Shown: positions 42,790 to 54,077 of the stretch, in pieces | How the letters are laid out: each line of letters opens with the position of its first letter | Position numbering within the stretch: position 1 is the stretch's first letter | Assembly: GCA_963921935.1 (NCBI GenBank) | Contig: OY998176.1 | Location: 179,982,445 to 180,046,444, forward strand | Reading direction: 5' to 3' | Length of the DNA stretch: 64,000 nt | Source: Galeruca laticollis | Taxonomy: Eukaryota > Arthropoda > Insecta > Coleoptera > Chrysomelidae | Notes under the pieces: generated by a model | What the model saw: the letters and a program-made list of their open reading frames with translations, nothing else | What the model was told of the DNA's origin: nothing | Databases searched by the model: none | Translations under genes and position numbers: made by a program

Positions 42790-42790
<1 letters not shown>
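42785..42790. repeat. Right 6-bp target-site duplication (GAGTTC)
   Basis: Matches 32020-32025 exactly; followed directly by (TA)n (42792-42830). Confidence 0.9.

Positions 42791-42791
<1 letters not shown>

Positions 42792-42830
<39 letters not shown>
42792..42830. repeat. (TA)n microsatellite
   Basis: 39 bases of TA between the Polinton-like element and a MITE. Confidence 0.9.
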
Positions 42831-42835
<5 letters not shown>

Positions 42836-43277
42836 AATTTCGATTTTCTACTACACCTGTTTTAGTCGAAATTTCAATAGGTGTTGGTTCGCAACTGAAA
42901 GTGAAGATGGCGCCAACTGACTACTTCTCGCTTGTGTAACTACACGAACCAAGAGAGGTTGTCGGAGGGTGTAATCTTCAGTTCGGATTAGAGATTCTGA
43001 ACTGGAAGGCATTACGGCACTCTTGAAGAGACCCAAGAAGGTCGAAACGCGTAAGTGTACTATGCTCTTCCGCTATCAGTTGCGAATCACCACAGATGTA
43101 CGTATCGGCAAAATGGCCGATCGACGTCACGGTTTTCGAAGGGGATGTAATTCAATATTCTGCGTGGTATTAGCCAGGAATGTAGTTGTTTTGCCCTTCG
43201 AAGAACGGTCAGGCCAATAAGTCGAAATTATTGAAATTTCGACTAAAACAGGTGTAGTAGAAAATCGAAATTTATAT
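42831..43277. mobile_element. MITE with 48-bp terminal inverted repeats
   Basis: Left end 42831-42879 (ATATAAATTTCGATTTTCTA ... TTTAGTCGAAATTTCAAT) and right end 43230-43277 are near-perfect reverse complements. The 350-bp interior has no transposase. The ends are inside TA-rich DNA, which would fit TA-targeting (Tc1/mariner-type) mobilisation, but the target duplication is not distinguishable from the TIR. Confidence 0.85.
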
Positions 43278-43312
43278 TTCATATAGCACCTCGTATTTTA
43301 TGAAATTATATT

Positions 43313-43318
<6 letters not shown>

Positions 43319-43378
<60 letters not shown>
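43319..43378. repeat. (TA)n microsatellite
   Basis: 60 bases of TA at the left border of the 350-bp repeat array. Confidence 0.92.
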
Positions 43379-43381
<3 letters not shown>

Positions 43382-44573
43382 GAGTTTTCAAGACATCGAC
43401 ACGGAGGCGCATATAGCCCCCCGCCATGAACCTTCCGACCCATAGTAAATAACAAAGAAGATGTAGGAATATCGCGTGATATGTTAACATCAACAACAAA
43501 TATATTCATGGGTAATTCACGCAAAATAAAGGGCTACTGAAATAGAGTTGTAACCGTGGACATGCATGTTTCTGGCTCATTTTGCCTCATCAGCACGGCA
43601 TAACCAAATAAGGATGTGAAATTTGGGAGCAAAGATGTTAATCGAAACATGGGAAAACACAAAATAACGGATTTCAGCAGGGAAACCAAACGCTCATTTG
43701 TGTCTTCAATTGGAAGATCCCGAGTTTTCAGGACATCAACCAACATCGACACGGAGGCGCATATAGCCCCCCGCCATGAACCTTCCGACCCATAGTAAAT
43801 AACAAAGAAGATGTAGGAATATCGCGTGATATGTTAACAACAACAACAAATATATTCATGGGTAATTCACGCAAAATAAAGGGCTACTGAAATAGAGTTG
43901 GGTCGGAAGGTTCATGGCGGGGGGCTTTATGCGCCTCCGTGTCGATGTTGGTTGATGTCCTGAAAACTCGGGATCTTCCAATTGAAGACACAAATGAGCG
44001 TTTGGTTTCCCTGCTGAAATCCGTTATTTTGTGTTTTCCCATGTTTCGATTAACATCTTTGCTCCCAAATTTCACATCCTTATTTGGTTATGCCGTGCTG
44101 ATGAGACAAAATGAGCCAGAAACATGCATGTCCACGGTTACAACTCTATTTCAGTAGCCCTTTATTTTGCGTGAATTACCCATGAATATATTTGTTGTTG
44201 ATGTTAACATATCACGCGATATTCCTACATCTTCTTTGTTATTTACTATGGGTCGGAAGGTTCATGGCGGGGGGCTATATGCGCCTCCGTGTCGATGTCT
44301 TGAAAACTCGGGATCTTCCAATTGAAGACACAAATGAGCGTTTGGTTTCCCTGCTGAAATCCGTTATTTTGTGTTTTCCCATGTTTCGATTAACATCTTT
44401 GCTCCCAAATTTCACATCCTTATTTGGTTATGCCGTGCTGATGAGGCAAAATGAGCCAGAAACATGCATGTCCACGGTTACAACTCTATTTCAGTAGCCC
44501 TTTATTTTGCGTGAATTACCCATGAATATATTTGTTGTTGTTGTTAACATATCACGCGATATTCCTACATCTT

Positions 44574-44576
<3 letters not shown>
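43379..44576. repeat. Inverted array of 350-bp repeat units between two TA tracts
   Basis: From 43379 to about 43900 the unit runs in one orientation: the GAAGATGTAGGAATATCGCG block recurs at 43457 and 43807, exactly 350 bp apart. At about 43900 it turns over into the opposite orientation to 44576, so the whole is a ~1.2-kb palindrome. Sequence identity between units is very high by eye. Open frames in it on both strands encode the same peptides because of the symmetry and are not genes. Confidence 0.92.

Positions 44577-44606
<30 letters not shown>
44577..44606. repeat. (TA)n microsatellite
   Basis: 30 bases of TA at the right border of the array. Confidence 0.9.
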
Positions 44607-44609
<3 letters not shown>

Positions 44610-46013
44610 AATACTATATTTCCTGCGTCCTTTCATCCTTCCGACGTTTCGGCGTCTCCCTCAAATCAAAGAGTATATTATACTCTAATGATTTACTTCC
44701 GATGTCCTTATTGAGACAAACACGTAGATACTTTGAAATTTCAATATACTCTTAAAACAAAAAAGTTTTTTTCCCAAAATTCACCATACATCTTGCAGGC
44801 ATTTCTGCATCCGTACATATTACCGATTTCTCTTCATCTGCAAATATACTCATTCACCACATATGCAACTCTGCGTCCGATTTCGGGTATTATGTTCATC
44901 TTATCTACCTTTCTGCACCAAGCAGTGTTGCCAGATATATAAGCGCCTCGAATTTGATTCGTATTCATTAGCTCTGCGAGAGGTGTTGGTGATAATCGTG
45001 AATCAGTATAAGTATATTGTGTTTCACTATAGGGTCACCTACAAGGTTATCCAAATTGGCATGAAAGTTAAAATTGCAAAGAGTATTCTTTGTCTATATC
45101 TATAACTGTGAAATATTTACTCATGATATAATAACTTTTTTGTGTAGGAGATCATTATTTCACGGTCAAAATTCATAAATTCGATATGGCGGCTCCCAGA
45201 TGACAAGTTTTTTTATTATGATTCTAGTCTATTCAAAATTGAAAGTATAAAAACTGAAGAGAAATTTTGTTTACAAATACACTAGAAATAAAAATAAATG
45301 AATGAAGAATATTTTTAAAGAGACAATTTTTAAAAATACGCTAAAAAATAATAATTTATTTGATTTTTTGACCTAGGTGGGCAAATATTCAAAAGCATGC
45401 TGTGAATACAAAATAAGTATTTTGTTGCAGGACAAAATTTTGAATCTGTTGACCAAAAATCAAGATTTATAAAAAAAATAATTTTTATTTTCTGGGGAAT
45501 TTGTTGAAAAACTTGTTTTTATAAGTACCTATTTTCTTTGTTAGTGCATTTGTCTGAAAATAGTTTTTAATTATATCCATTCAAACTATTGAATACACGG
45601 CACTAGAGAAACATTGCATTGTGAAAATCGTAGGTTTGGTATGCAAAGTTATGTGTTTGGTACATGTTTTAAAAATTCCGATGTGAAAAGGAAGTAAATA
45701 TTATTTTCCCATGGGTCACATACCAAATGACTATCCCAGGAAAATAACATCAAAGAAATAAACGATTCCTACATGAGTGTTCATTTCTTTGATAAATGAT
45801 CAATTTCTGTGAATATATATTTTTGGATTTAATTTTCTTCCAATCAAGCAATGAATTCTCGTTAATCTAGACTAAAAAAACTCCTCAGATTTTTGGGATG
45901 TTCTCCCATAGGAATCAGGAAACAAGCTTTTTACTTCAGTTACATACTGTTTGTGAAATAAAAAGTTTTAGAAAAACAAATAATAAAAAACCATTTTATT
46001 GACAAGCTTTTAT
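44607..46013. other. Non-coding stretch
   Basis: CGACGTTTCGGCGTCTCCCT at about 44640-44660 resembles the GTTTCGG motif of Penelope termini. No gene seen. Confidence 0.4.
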
Positions 46014-46305
46014 TAGAGCTGTACTAGAACGAATAAAATAGGTTCATGTTATAGCTGACAATGATGTATTCTTTTTTTCAGTTGAATTATTTGGTTTCAA
46101 AAAGCTTGTCGCGCGAAATGTTCATAAAAGTAGGCATCAATTAATTTCATGGGACAGTGATTGGTTGATGAGTAAAAACTAGTCGAGGTATTTATTTTTT
46201 CCCAATTCGCACGACAAGCTATTTGAAACCAAATAATTCAACAAAACATAAATATATCATTATCGGCGATGACTTGAACTTATTTTATTCGTTTTAGTAC
46301 AACTC
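46014..46305. repeat. Foldback (MITE-like) element
   Basis: Arms of about 105 bp with moderate divergence: AACGAATAAAATAGGTTCAT pairs with ACTTGAACTTATTTTATTCG-type sequence, and TTGAATTATTTGGTTTCAAA pairs with TTTGAAACCAAATAATTCAA. The spacer is about 85 bp. No coding capacity. Confidence 0.82.
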
Positions 46306-49300
46306 ACATAAATACTTGTCTTTTAAAAGTTGTTTTATTATTTATTTCATTTCATGCTTTTTAGTAATTGCGCCTCAATCTGTTCATTTCTAATAGAGCA
46401 TCGTGATTACAAGTTCTTTTGCCTGTGCGTTTTGAGCTATCTGCTAAGGACACCCGTCTCACCAAATCATGCAATCATGAACCGTTTTCAACATATTATC
46501 TTCACTACAGAGTAACCAACCATATTGAATTCGGAATAACTTCACTCGACAGATCCTATCACAAAACTTCATTAATTTTGCCAAAGAAATCATGATCTCA
46601 GACCACAAAAACTACCACACACCATTTTTTAATATAATCTGACCATAATTACAAAACTCTTCCTCCATCTTGTGACCGCCATTATGAATTTAAGAATTTC
46701 GACGAAAAATTCGTTTTCTCTGAGTTCGAAAACCCATACATACCAATTTTGAATCGAAACGGATAATAATCAGAATTTTCGTTCGCCATCTTGAATTTAT
46801 GAATGTTGACAATAAATTCATAATCTCCGATCCCGAAAACACCCACTTACCAATTTTGACTCAAATCGGGACATAATAACAAATCTCGTCTGCCATGCTA
46901 AAGCTGCCATTTCGTTTTTTTTTAACAAAAATTCCACAATGTATTGTATCAGGAATTATGAACACCTGACAATTTTCAAGTTAATCGGAAGAATAGAAGT
47001 GGGTAAAAATTCAGTTGCAAAATTTGAAAGAACTAACAAGTTACTTATCTAAACAAGCAAAAAAGAATTTATCTATCTCATGGTTAGAAAAGCAGGTATT
47101 AAAAAGATAAAATATGTCTCCTAAAATAGAATTTACAACAAATAATAAAAGTTCAAACTAACATTCATTTTTGTTAAAAGAATTCAACAATATCATTCAA
47201 TACCGTTTCTTTTCAAAAATATAAGAAGAAAATTTTTTTGGATATAATAAAAAAAATTGTTATTTATTTTAAAATTTTATAAAATCATTCGATATAGAGA
47301 AAAAATTTTTATTTTGAATTCACAGAAACCCGAAAAGAAAAAAATGCATTTTGTTTCAACAAATCTAATATGGAAATAGTTTCAGTAGTTGGAATACACA
47401 AGAAGTGAAAAACGCGATCAAAAACATGTTAATAGTAAAACTGAGTACAAACTGTTGATAAGAATAATAGTTTGTTGTTTAAATAGTCCTAAATTTGTAA
47501 AATTGCTACATGATGCCCGAAGTTCTGAGTGCAACAAATATGCTTTTTGCACATGCAACACACAACATTCTTTCCTGTAAGAAAAAACGTTTCTTTTAAA
47601 TATGTCATGTTTTAAGGAATATTCAAGGGAACATAAGTACCTATTTATAGTTACCATTTTCATTGGTACACTCAAATTTGATAATTTGAACCGTAGATCA
47701 ACAAACTTGTCAATATTCTTCAGTTCTGTCATTTTAACCATGAATTCTTCAATCCCTACACCAAAAAGCCCTAGGTACCAATTTTGATTAGAATAGGGCA
47801 CCAAATCAAAAAATTCGTTCGCCAGCTCGGAACAGAAAAATGGTTTCTTTAGATGTGTGTGATATAAACTACCTCCTTTCCGAGCTGGCGGAAGAATTTT
47901 GTGTGGATAACAGATTCAAAAGCATGCTGCACAAGGATACTTATATTCAAACTTAAAATATTTCGCGGCAATATTCTGAATCTTTAGATTACATAGTAAC
48001 GTCACAAATCTGAATAAATTTAATTAAATTTCTTATGAATTTGGACAAAACCTTCAAATATTTGCCAACCAATCTGGAATAGTATTGGACTATGAATCAC
48101 AAAACTCATTCGTAATTTTGAGATTTGGAATTCAGATTATAAAGGTCAGAGAGAAACTGCATTCTGAATAATCCAATTCAAACACGACGAAAGAAATCAA
48201 AACTCCAATATAAGAAATACATGATGTATTCTAAAAGCGACGCTGAACGGCAAACCCACTTTTGAACGTCCTCCTGTCACAATGCAATAATGATTCTATA
48301 TATTAATACGGAAAATGAAATACTACAACATTGCCAAATCTCATGGCCGAAATTTTAGGACTTTCTTCGATTTTTTGCCTAAACGATACAATATCGAAAA
48401 ATAGCATTAAATTCTGCGTTACCCACGGTCAGAAAAACGTTTTTTACAGCTTTGTCAAAAACGGAAATATAGTGCTATATATGAGTCTGCAGTTCAAAAA
48501 TTAATACTCCTGTAGAGCATAAAATTCTGCGCCCACTGAATTAAAAAGTTGAGCAAGTATAAAAATTTCTTATAAGAAATAAAAAAGCATTGGCTGTATT
48601 TGTATTTTTTAGTCTTAGAAAAGAATATAATGGTCAGAATTTGTTTATAACTTGATAAACAATGAAATGATTGATATTTCTTTGTAACTCTATTGAGAAA
48701 TGCCAATTGTGATTTTTAAGTCGAAAAAATTCCTAACTAATTATATAAATGATGGAAATATAAAAAATCCATTGAAAACCATGGAAAAATAAGAATGGTT
48801 TCTTCAAGTCATCATAGTCATAACACAATATGACGAATGAAATGAAAAGATTATTTCATTTGTGTACAGACCATTTATAAACAAATCACGTGAAAAAATT
48901 CATAACGTTTCTAAAAATGGAAAATTTCATTTTTTTTCTAACTTTAAAAGATTATAATAATAATAAATTTTTTTGTATCTTTTCTAGAAAGGAGCGAAAA
49001 ATTTATAGACCATTTATTTGCCGTACTGGTCGCGCGGAGCTGTATTTTCAGTTGAATCAAAATTATAAATAATGGAGACAGCGTTCCTGGAGAAAGGACT
49101 TTTCAATTCAAAATTTCCCCTTCACCAAGAATATTTTTTGTAAATTTCTTAACAATTGTTAGTTTCTGAATTGTTAGCATAAAACTAAAAGCCTTTTTTC
49201 ATCTCAATTTTTTGTGTGGTGTTAAATCATTTTATTGCATGTTTCTAGACATAATTTCCAATCAAATCAGCTATCGCTCATATTTTTAGGAGCTTTATCA

Positions 49301-50544
49301 GGAGTTAACACCGAGGTAAACATCTCAACTACACTAAATGCCACATAGCTGAATTAATTGATTATAATAATTCAATTCTTTGATCCCATTCATGAGGAGG
49401 CCGTAATCCGCATATTTGGTAACCCAGATAATTTCAATTCCCACACCTAGAAGTCCTGTGTAGAAATGTTAGATAGAATAATACAATGAATCACAAAACT
49501 TGTTCGCCATCTTGGCGACGTCTTCTCAAATCATTGAACTTAACCAAAAAATATGTTTACAAAAATCCTCAGATATCAATAATTCTGAGTAGTACCCATA
49601 TGTAGTAAATGTTATACCAGAACGTAGTGGAACTCAAAAGTCTATCGGGACAAGCTTCTGAATATATTATTCTCGGAACTGAATAACTTATGTCATATCT
49701 ACATCATTAGATCAATCTCATTGCATTTTTTATTGCATACTTATATGTATTTATTTTTTTATTCTTAATTCTCTTGTGATTTCATCATGCTATTCATGAT
49801 ATCCGACCCTAAAAACACCCGAATACCAATTTCCTAGAGAGTTGGATCATTAACATATAATTAAACCTTTTCAAATGCACTCAAACGGGAAAATAATTCC
49901 TTCGGATGTGTAAAGTAGGATATTGTGATAATAACAAGTTCCAGGTCATTCCAAAAAAGAATATTGCACGGCACGAATATGTTTATTACAGAATAACTAA
50001 CGTCACATATCTGAAGAAATTATCCCTCAATTTGTGATGAATATTAGCAAAACCGATGAATGAACTTTAGAATCTTGAGAATCAATTTATAATTTTTCTT
50101 CTCAAAAATTCTGAAATTCCAATTTGGAATAAAATTCCAAAAGAAACGTGTTCTGCAATTCCAAAACCTCTACATACCAATTTTCCATATAATGGACTCA
50201 GTAAGTACAAAACTTCTCCGTCAAATTTATTGTCAATAGGGTAGGTAGATGTGGGTGAAAATTCGATTGCAAAATTGGCATCTGTCAATAAGATAGTCAG
50301 ATAGTTAAACCGAATGATTTCTATAAGAAATCATTCATGAAACGTAATTCAGGACCTGCAGGAAAAATAAATCGTAAAATCCTCCAGAACACCTATTCAT
50401 CCTATTCATAGTGATTAAGCAATAGTGTGAATCTGCGCGCCAATAGACCAAAATATACATGTTTTATCTCTGGAACACAACACGGACCCAAGAGACTTCC
50501 TACCTTCTGTTTCCTTGTTTACTAAGTAGTTGGAGCAAATCTAT
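46306..50544. other. Long AT-rich non-coding stretch with degenerate dispersed repeats
   Basis: No reliable gene. Loosely repeated phrases of the type CGCCATCTTGAATTTATGAA and CCCACTTACCAATTTTGACT recur at 46670-46900, 47690-47830, 49390-49510 and 49800-50220, probably an old interspersed repeat. A better-preserved repeat is at 48150-48350 (see its own entry). Confidence 0.5.
48150..48350 (+). repeat. ~200-bp dispersed repeat, copy 1
   Basis: Matches 50545-50750 in direct orientation; shared blocks are GAACGTCCTC, ACTACAACATTGCCAAATCT and TATTCTAAAAG. Confidence 0.75.
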
Positions 50545-50750
50545 TACTGAGAAACTGCACTAAAGATAATCCAATCCGAACCCGTCAAAAGAAGACGAAA
50601 TCCAACAAAATAAATACGTGATATATTCTAAAAGAGACACTGTATGGCATATCCACCTATGAACGTCCTCTTGTCACACTGCAATATCAATTATAAATAA
50701 AAATATAGAAAATAAAGCACTACAACATTGCCAAATCTCTTGGACGCAGA
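50545..50750 (+). repeat. ~200-bp dispersed repeat, copy 2
   Basis: Second copy of the 48150-48350 repeat; moderately diverged. Confidence 0.75.
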
Positions 50751-51026
50751 AATATCGAAATGGTGACAAAAATATACGCCATCCCGATATACGCAGAGCG
50801 TGAACAGCACACCAACAGCGAGTTTGGCTGAACTACGATAGACGTAAACTGGAGACCATTCTCACAAATGGGTCCGGCTAAAAATTTATTCTTTTACGTT
50901 TTCGACCATCCTGCATTTGATGGAGCAAAAAACTTTCCTGCGTCCATATACGGACGCAGAAAGTCGCAGGACGCTGGTATTAATGCAAAAACCACAATGT
51001 ACGGACGCACGCTTATCGAAGAGATG

Positions 51027-51028
<2 letters not shown>

Positions 51029-51108
<80 letters not shown>
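51029..51108. repeat. (TA)n microsatellite
   Basis: 80 bases of TA left of a perfect hairpin. Confidence 0.92.
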
Positions 51109-51114
<6 letters not shown>

Positions 51115-51313
51115 AACAAGATGTACGAATAGTGCGTGACATATGAACAATAAGCAACGAATAGATTAGTGGGTATTGCACGCAAATTGAAGAAGGGGCT
51201 ACTGAAAAGAGTGGTAACCGCAGACATGCATGTTTCTAGCTCATTGCGTGCAATACCCACTAATCTATTCGTTGCTTATTGTTCATATGTCACGCACTAT
51301 TCGTACATCTTGT

Positions 51314-51320
<7 letters not shown>
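51109..51320. repeat. Perfect hairpin of the foldback family inside a TA tract
   Basis: Arms of about 75 bp (51111-51184 and 51245-51319), ATAACAAGATGTACGAATAG ... GGGTATTGCACGCA, are perfect reverse complements on inspection. The loop of about 60 bases carries the family core GGTAACCGCAGACATGCATG. Both ends run straight into (TA)n. Confidence 0.92.
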
Positions 51321-51376
<56 letters not shown>

Positions 51377-51383
51377 ATATATA
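51317..51383. repeat. (TA)n microsatellite
   Basis: About 65 bases of TA with one small interruption; separates two foldback-family members. Confidence 0.9.
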
Positions 51384-51783
51384 ACAACAAAGAGATTCAT
51401 GAGTAAGTCACGCAAAATAAAGGCTGCTGAAATAGAGTGGTAACCGTGGATATGCATGTTTCTGGCTCATTTTGCCTCTTCAGCACGGCATAACTAAATA
51501 AGGATGTGAAATTTGGGAGCAAAGATGTTAATGGAAACATGGGAAAACACAAAATAACGGATTTCAGCAGGGAAACCAAACGCTCATTTGTGTCTTCAAT
51601 TGGAAGATCCCGAGTTTTCAGGACAACAACCAACATCGACACGGAGGCGCATATAGCCCCCCCGCCATGAACCTTCCGACCCATAGTAAAAAACAGTTTC
51701 CCTTATTTTGCGTGAATTACCCATGAATCTCTTTGTTGTTGTTGCCAACATATCACGCGATATTCCTACATGTTCTTTGTTAT
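51384..51783. repeat. TA-flanked foldback element, 350-bp family, full single unit
   Basis: Subterminal inverted ends (CAACAACAAAGAGATTCATG ... CATGAATCTCTTTGTTGTTG) enclose one core with the GGTAACCGTGGATATGCATG and GATCCCGAGTTTTCAGGACA blocks. (TA)n lies on both sides. Confidence 0.9.
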
Positions 51784-51788
51784 TTATA

Positions 51789-51831
<43 letters not shown>

Positions 51832-51836
51832 CTATA

Positions 51837-51896
<60 letters not shown>
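51784..51896. repeat. (TA)n microsatellite, compound
   Basis: Two TA runs separated by a short AAATCTATATATTT-like interruption. Confidence 0.9.
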
Positions 51897-51898
<2 letters not shown>

Positions 51899-52233
51899 AC
51901 GGTTTAATTTGAATATACAGATAACAAATATCACAATAAAATAGACATCTTAATAACTGTTGCACCTTGAAAAATATATACAATCTGTATAAAACAAAAA
52001 GTAAAATAATTTTCCTTCATACTGCATACACTAAAATTATTATATCAGAAAACATTAAATAAACATAACATCCATTAATTTGATACACGCTCGTTTATTT
52101 AGATACAAATTTTAAAATGTTCAGTATTGTCGAAAATCATGAATGTTGATGTAGGTATTCTATCACTTGTTGAAATTACGTCAATAACTGTAAATATTGA
52201 TGAAATTTATTGTAATTAAAGTGAAACAGATCG

Positions 52234-52362
<129 letters not shown>

Positions 52363-52374
52363 GGCACAAATAAA

Positions 52375-52960
52375 ATTTCAGACCATGCCAGCACCTTTAT
52401 TTGAAATCAATAGAGGTGTCAAACAGGGAGACCCACTGTCTCCCACCATATTTTATTTATTAATGAGAGGCATACTGAGAAGGTCAATTTTAATGTAATT
52501 GTATATCAATTACAAGTTGCATATGCAAAATAATAATGAATAAAATATATAGATAGGCTAGACAGGATAGCACGAAACTTCGGTTTGTATATAAATGAAG
52601 GTAAAACAAAATATATGTATAGTGAAAGAGAAGACGATAACGCACAAAACTACCTTAAAACAAAGATGAGGAATAACGAATAGGAGGCTGGATATTTAAA
52701 GGAAATGAAGTCTATTGTCGGACTCTAGCGATGCTGAAAGGTAAAGCAGCAACACCAAAAGATAAATATTTATAAGGCAATTATAAGACCAGTTATCCCC
52801 TGCGCAATGGAAACAAGCACAATAGAAAAGAGAAAAATTATTTCAAAATATTAGAGCGAAAAGTGATGAACATAATCCTGGGACCGGACACTACAAGAAA
52901 TGAGACTGGAAGACGAAGAAAGGAATAAAGAAATAGACGATGAACTGGATGGCGGAAACA
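52375..52960 (+). pseudogene. Non-LTR (LINE) reverse transcriptase remnant
   Basis: Plus-strand fragments in several frames: PAPLFEINRGVKQGDPLSPT followed by IFYLLMRGILRRSI (RT motif B region), then LDRIARNFGLYINEGKTKYM (thumb approach), then YKAIIRPVIPCAMET and ERKVMNIILGPDTTR-like sequence after frameshifts. The catalytic YADD segment between them is deleted; the sequence reads QVAYAK instead. The GVKQGDPLSP and GLxIN..KTKYM phrases are typical of RTE/CR1-type insect LINEs. Heavily decayed; its 5' end abuts a TA microsatellite. Confidence 0.72.
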
Positions 52961-53364
52961 TTATAAGATTCACAAATACTGCAATATATAAAATATATGA
53001 AATATTCTAAAAAATTGTTGAAGGAAATATATAAATACTCGTATTTTCTTACTGCTGGCACTGATGCTATTGTGGATACTTTGGGATGGATTAGAAGTAA
53101 CAAAATATGAAAACGTAACTATAAGCAAACACATCGATTATGTGGTCAACAAGGATCGAGTTCTCCACTTGAACAGTTACGCATGCTTAACAGTAAAAGT
53201 TACATCTTCTGTAGAATAAATTTCACGTTTATAGTGAAGTAAAATTTCCATATTAAATATAAAAGTTGATAACACAAGTAAATGAATATAGGTATATGTT
53301 GTTGATGTTTACATTCCTTTGTTTGTATAGGATATAAGTCACTGGACAAATAAAATCGACAATG

Positions 53365-53617
53365 ACCTTTATGAAATTGACTGTCTCGACCCTTACTTCG
53401 TGGAATATGCTCATATTAGTGTTTTGAAATGAAACTCACGGTCTCCAGTTAATTCCACAATATGATAACAGTTATTGAAAATTCTAAAAAATTGACAATT
53501 GTTTCGATGATATTGATTTATCGAAACAATTGTCATTTTTTTAGAATTTTCAATAACTTTTATTTTATTGTGGAATTAACTAGAGACCGTGAGTTCCATT
53601 TAAAAACACTAATGTCC
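53365..53617. repeat. Palindromic copy of the dispersed 95-bp repeat
   Basis: Arms: GAAACTCACGGTCTCCAGTT ... CAATTGTTTCGAT, mirrored by ATCGAAACAATTG ... AACTAGAGACCGTGAG. The centre is at about 53514. Single-arm versions are at 14058-14190 and 33820-33925. Confidence 0.88.
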
Positions 53618-53823
53618 TTTATGTTCATTACTTTCATCCACCAGTTTCTTCCGTGTGTTTATTGTAAAACTGGGAAGTAACAGTTACTATTATGTATATC
53701 AAGATGATATGCTATCGGGATTGCTTTTGTTATAGAACTTTCTCATTAATCGATCTAGTTTTTGTCAACATGTAATACTTGTCATTTATACTGCATATAA
53801 GTTTGAATTATTCATAAGTTTAC

Positions 53824-54077
53824 CTGGTATTCCTGGCGCAACTTTGATGTCTGCTCTACTATAAGGGTCATCTTTAATATCAATATCAATTTTTCCCGAC
53901 ACACAAGGTTCCATGTTACATGGTTCTGTCTCTATAGGTTTTGGTCCGGAACATTTTTCATCTGGAAGTTTGGCTATCGTCCTGGAAAACTCTAGAAATA
54001 TTTTACAATGAACTTCCCGCCGCCGAAGACCTTCTCCGCAAGTTACTGTACAGGGACCCCATTCATCTGGTATGAAT
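53824..54077 (-). CDS. Host exon: thrombospondin type 1 domain of an ADAMTS-like protein
   Basis: A 254-bp minus-strand exon with a TTTTCAG acceptor (exon starts 54077) and a GTAAAC donor (exon ends 53824). It encodes DEWGPCTVTCGEGLRRREVH, then CKIFLEFSRTIAKLPDEKC, SGPKPIETEPCNMEPC and an acidic stretch KIDIDIKDDPYSRAD. The WGPCxVTCGxGxxxRxVxC start and six cysteines define a thrombospondin type 1 repeat. The EFSRTIAKLPDEKCSGPKP insertion resembles secreted ADAMTS-like / MADD-4 (punctin) proteins of the extracellular matrix. Exon phases are 2 (start) and 1 (end). No stops, balanced codons: it looks functional. No other exon of this gene was found, so the neighbouring kilobases are probably intron. 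Confidence 0.85.

Noticed and set aside
43534..44497. Several open frames on both strands with almost identical proteins (LKTRDLPIEDTNERLVSLLK ...)
   Set aside because: They come from tandem and inverted copies of the 350-bp repeat; identical peptides on opposite strands are a symmetry effect, and no start, domain or codon pattern supports a gene.
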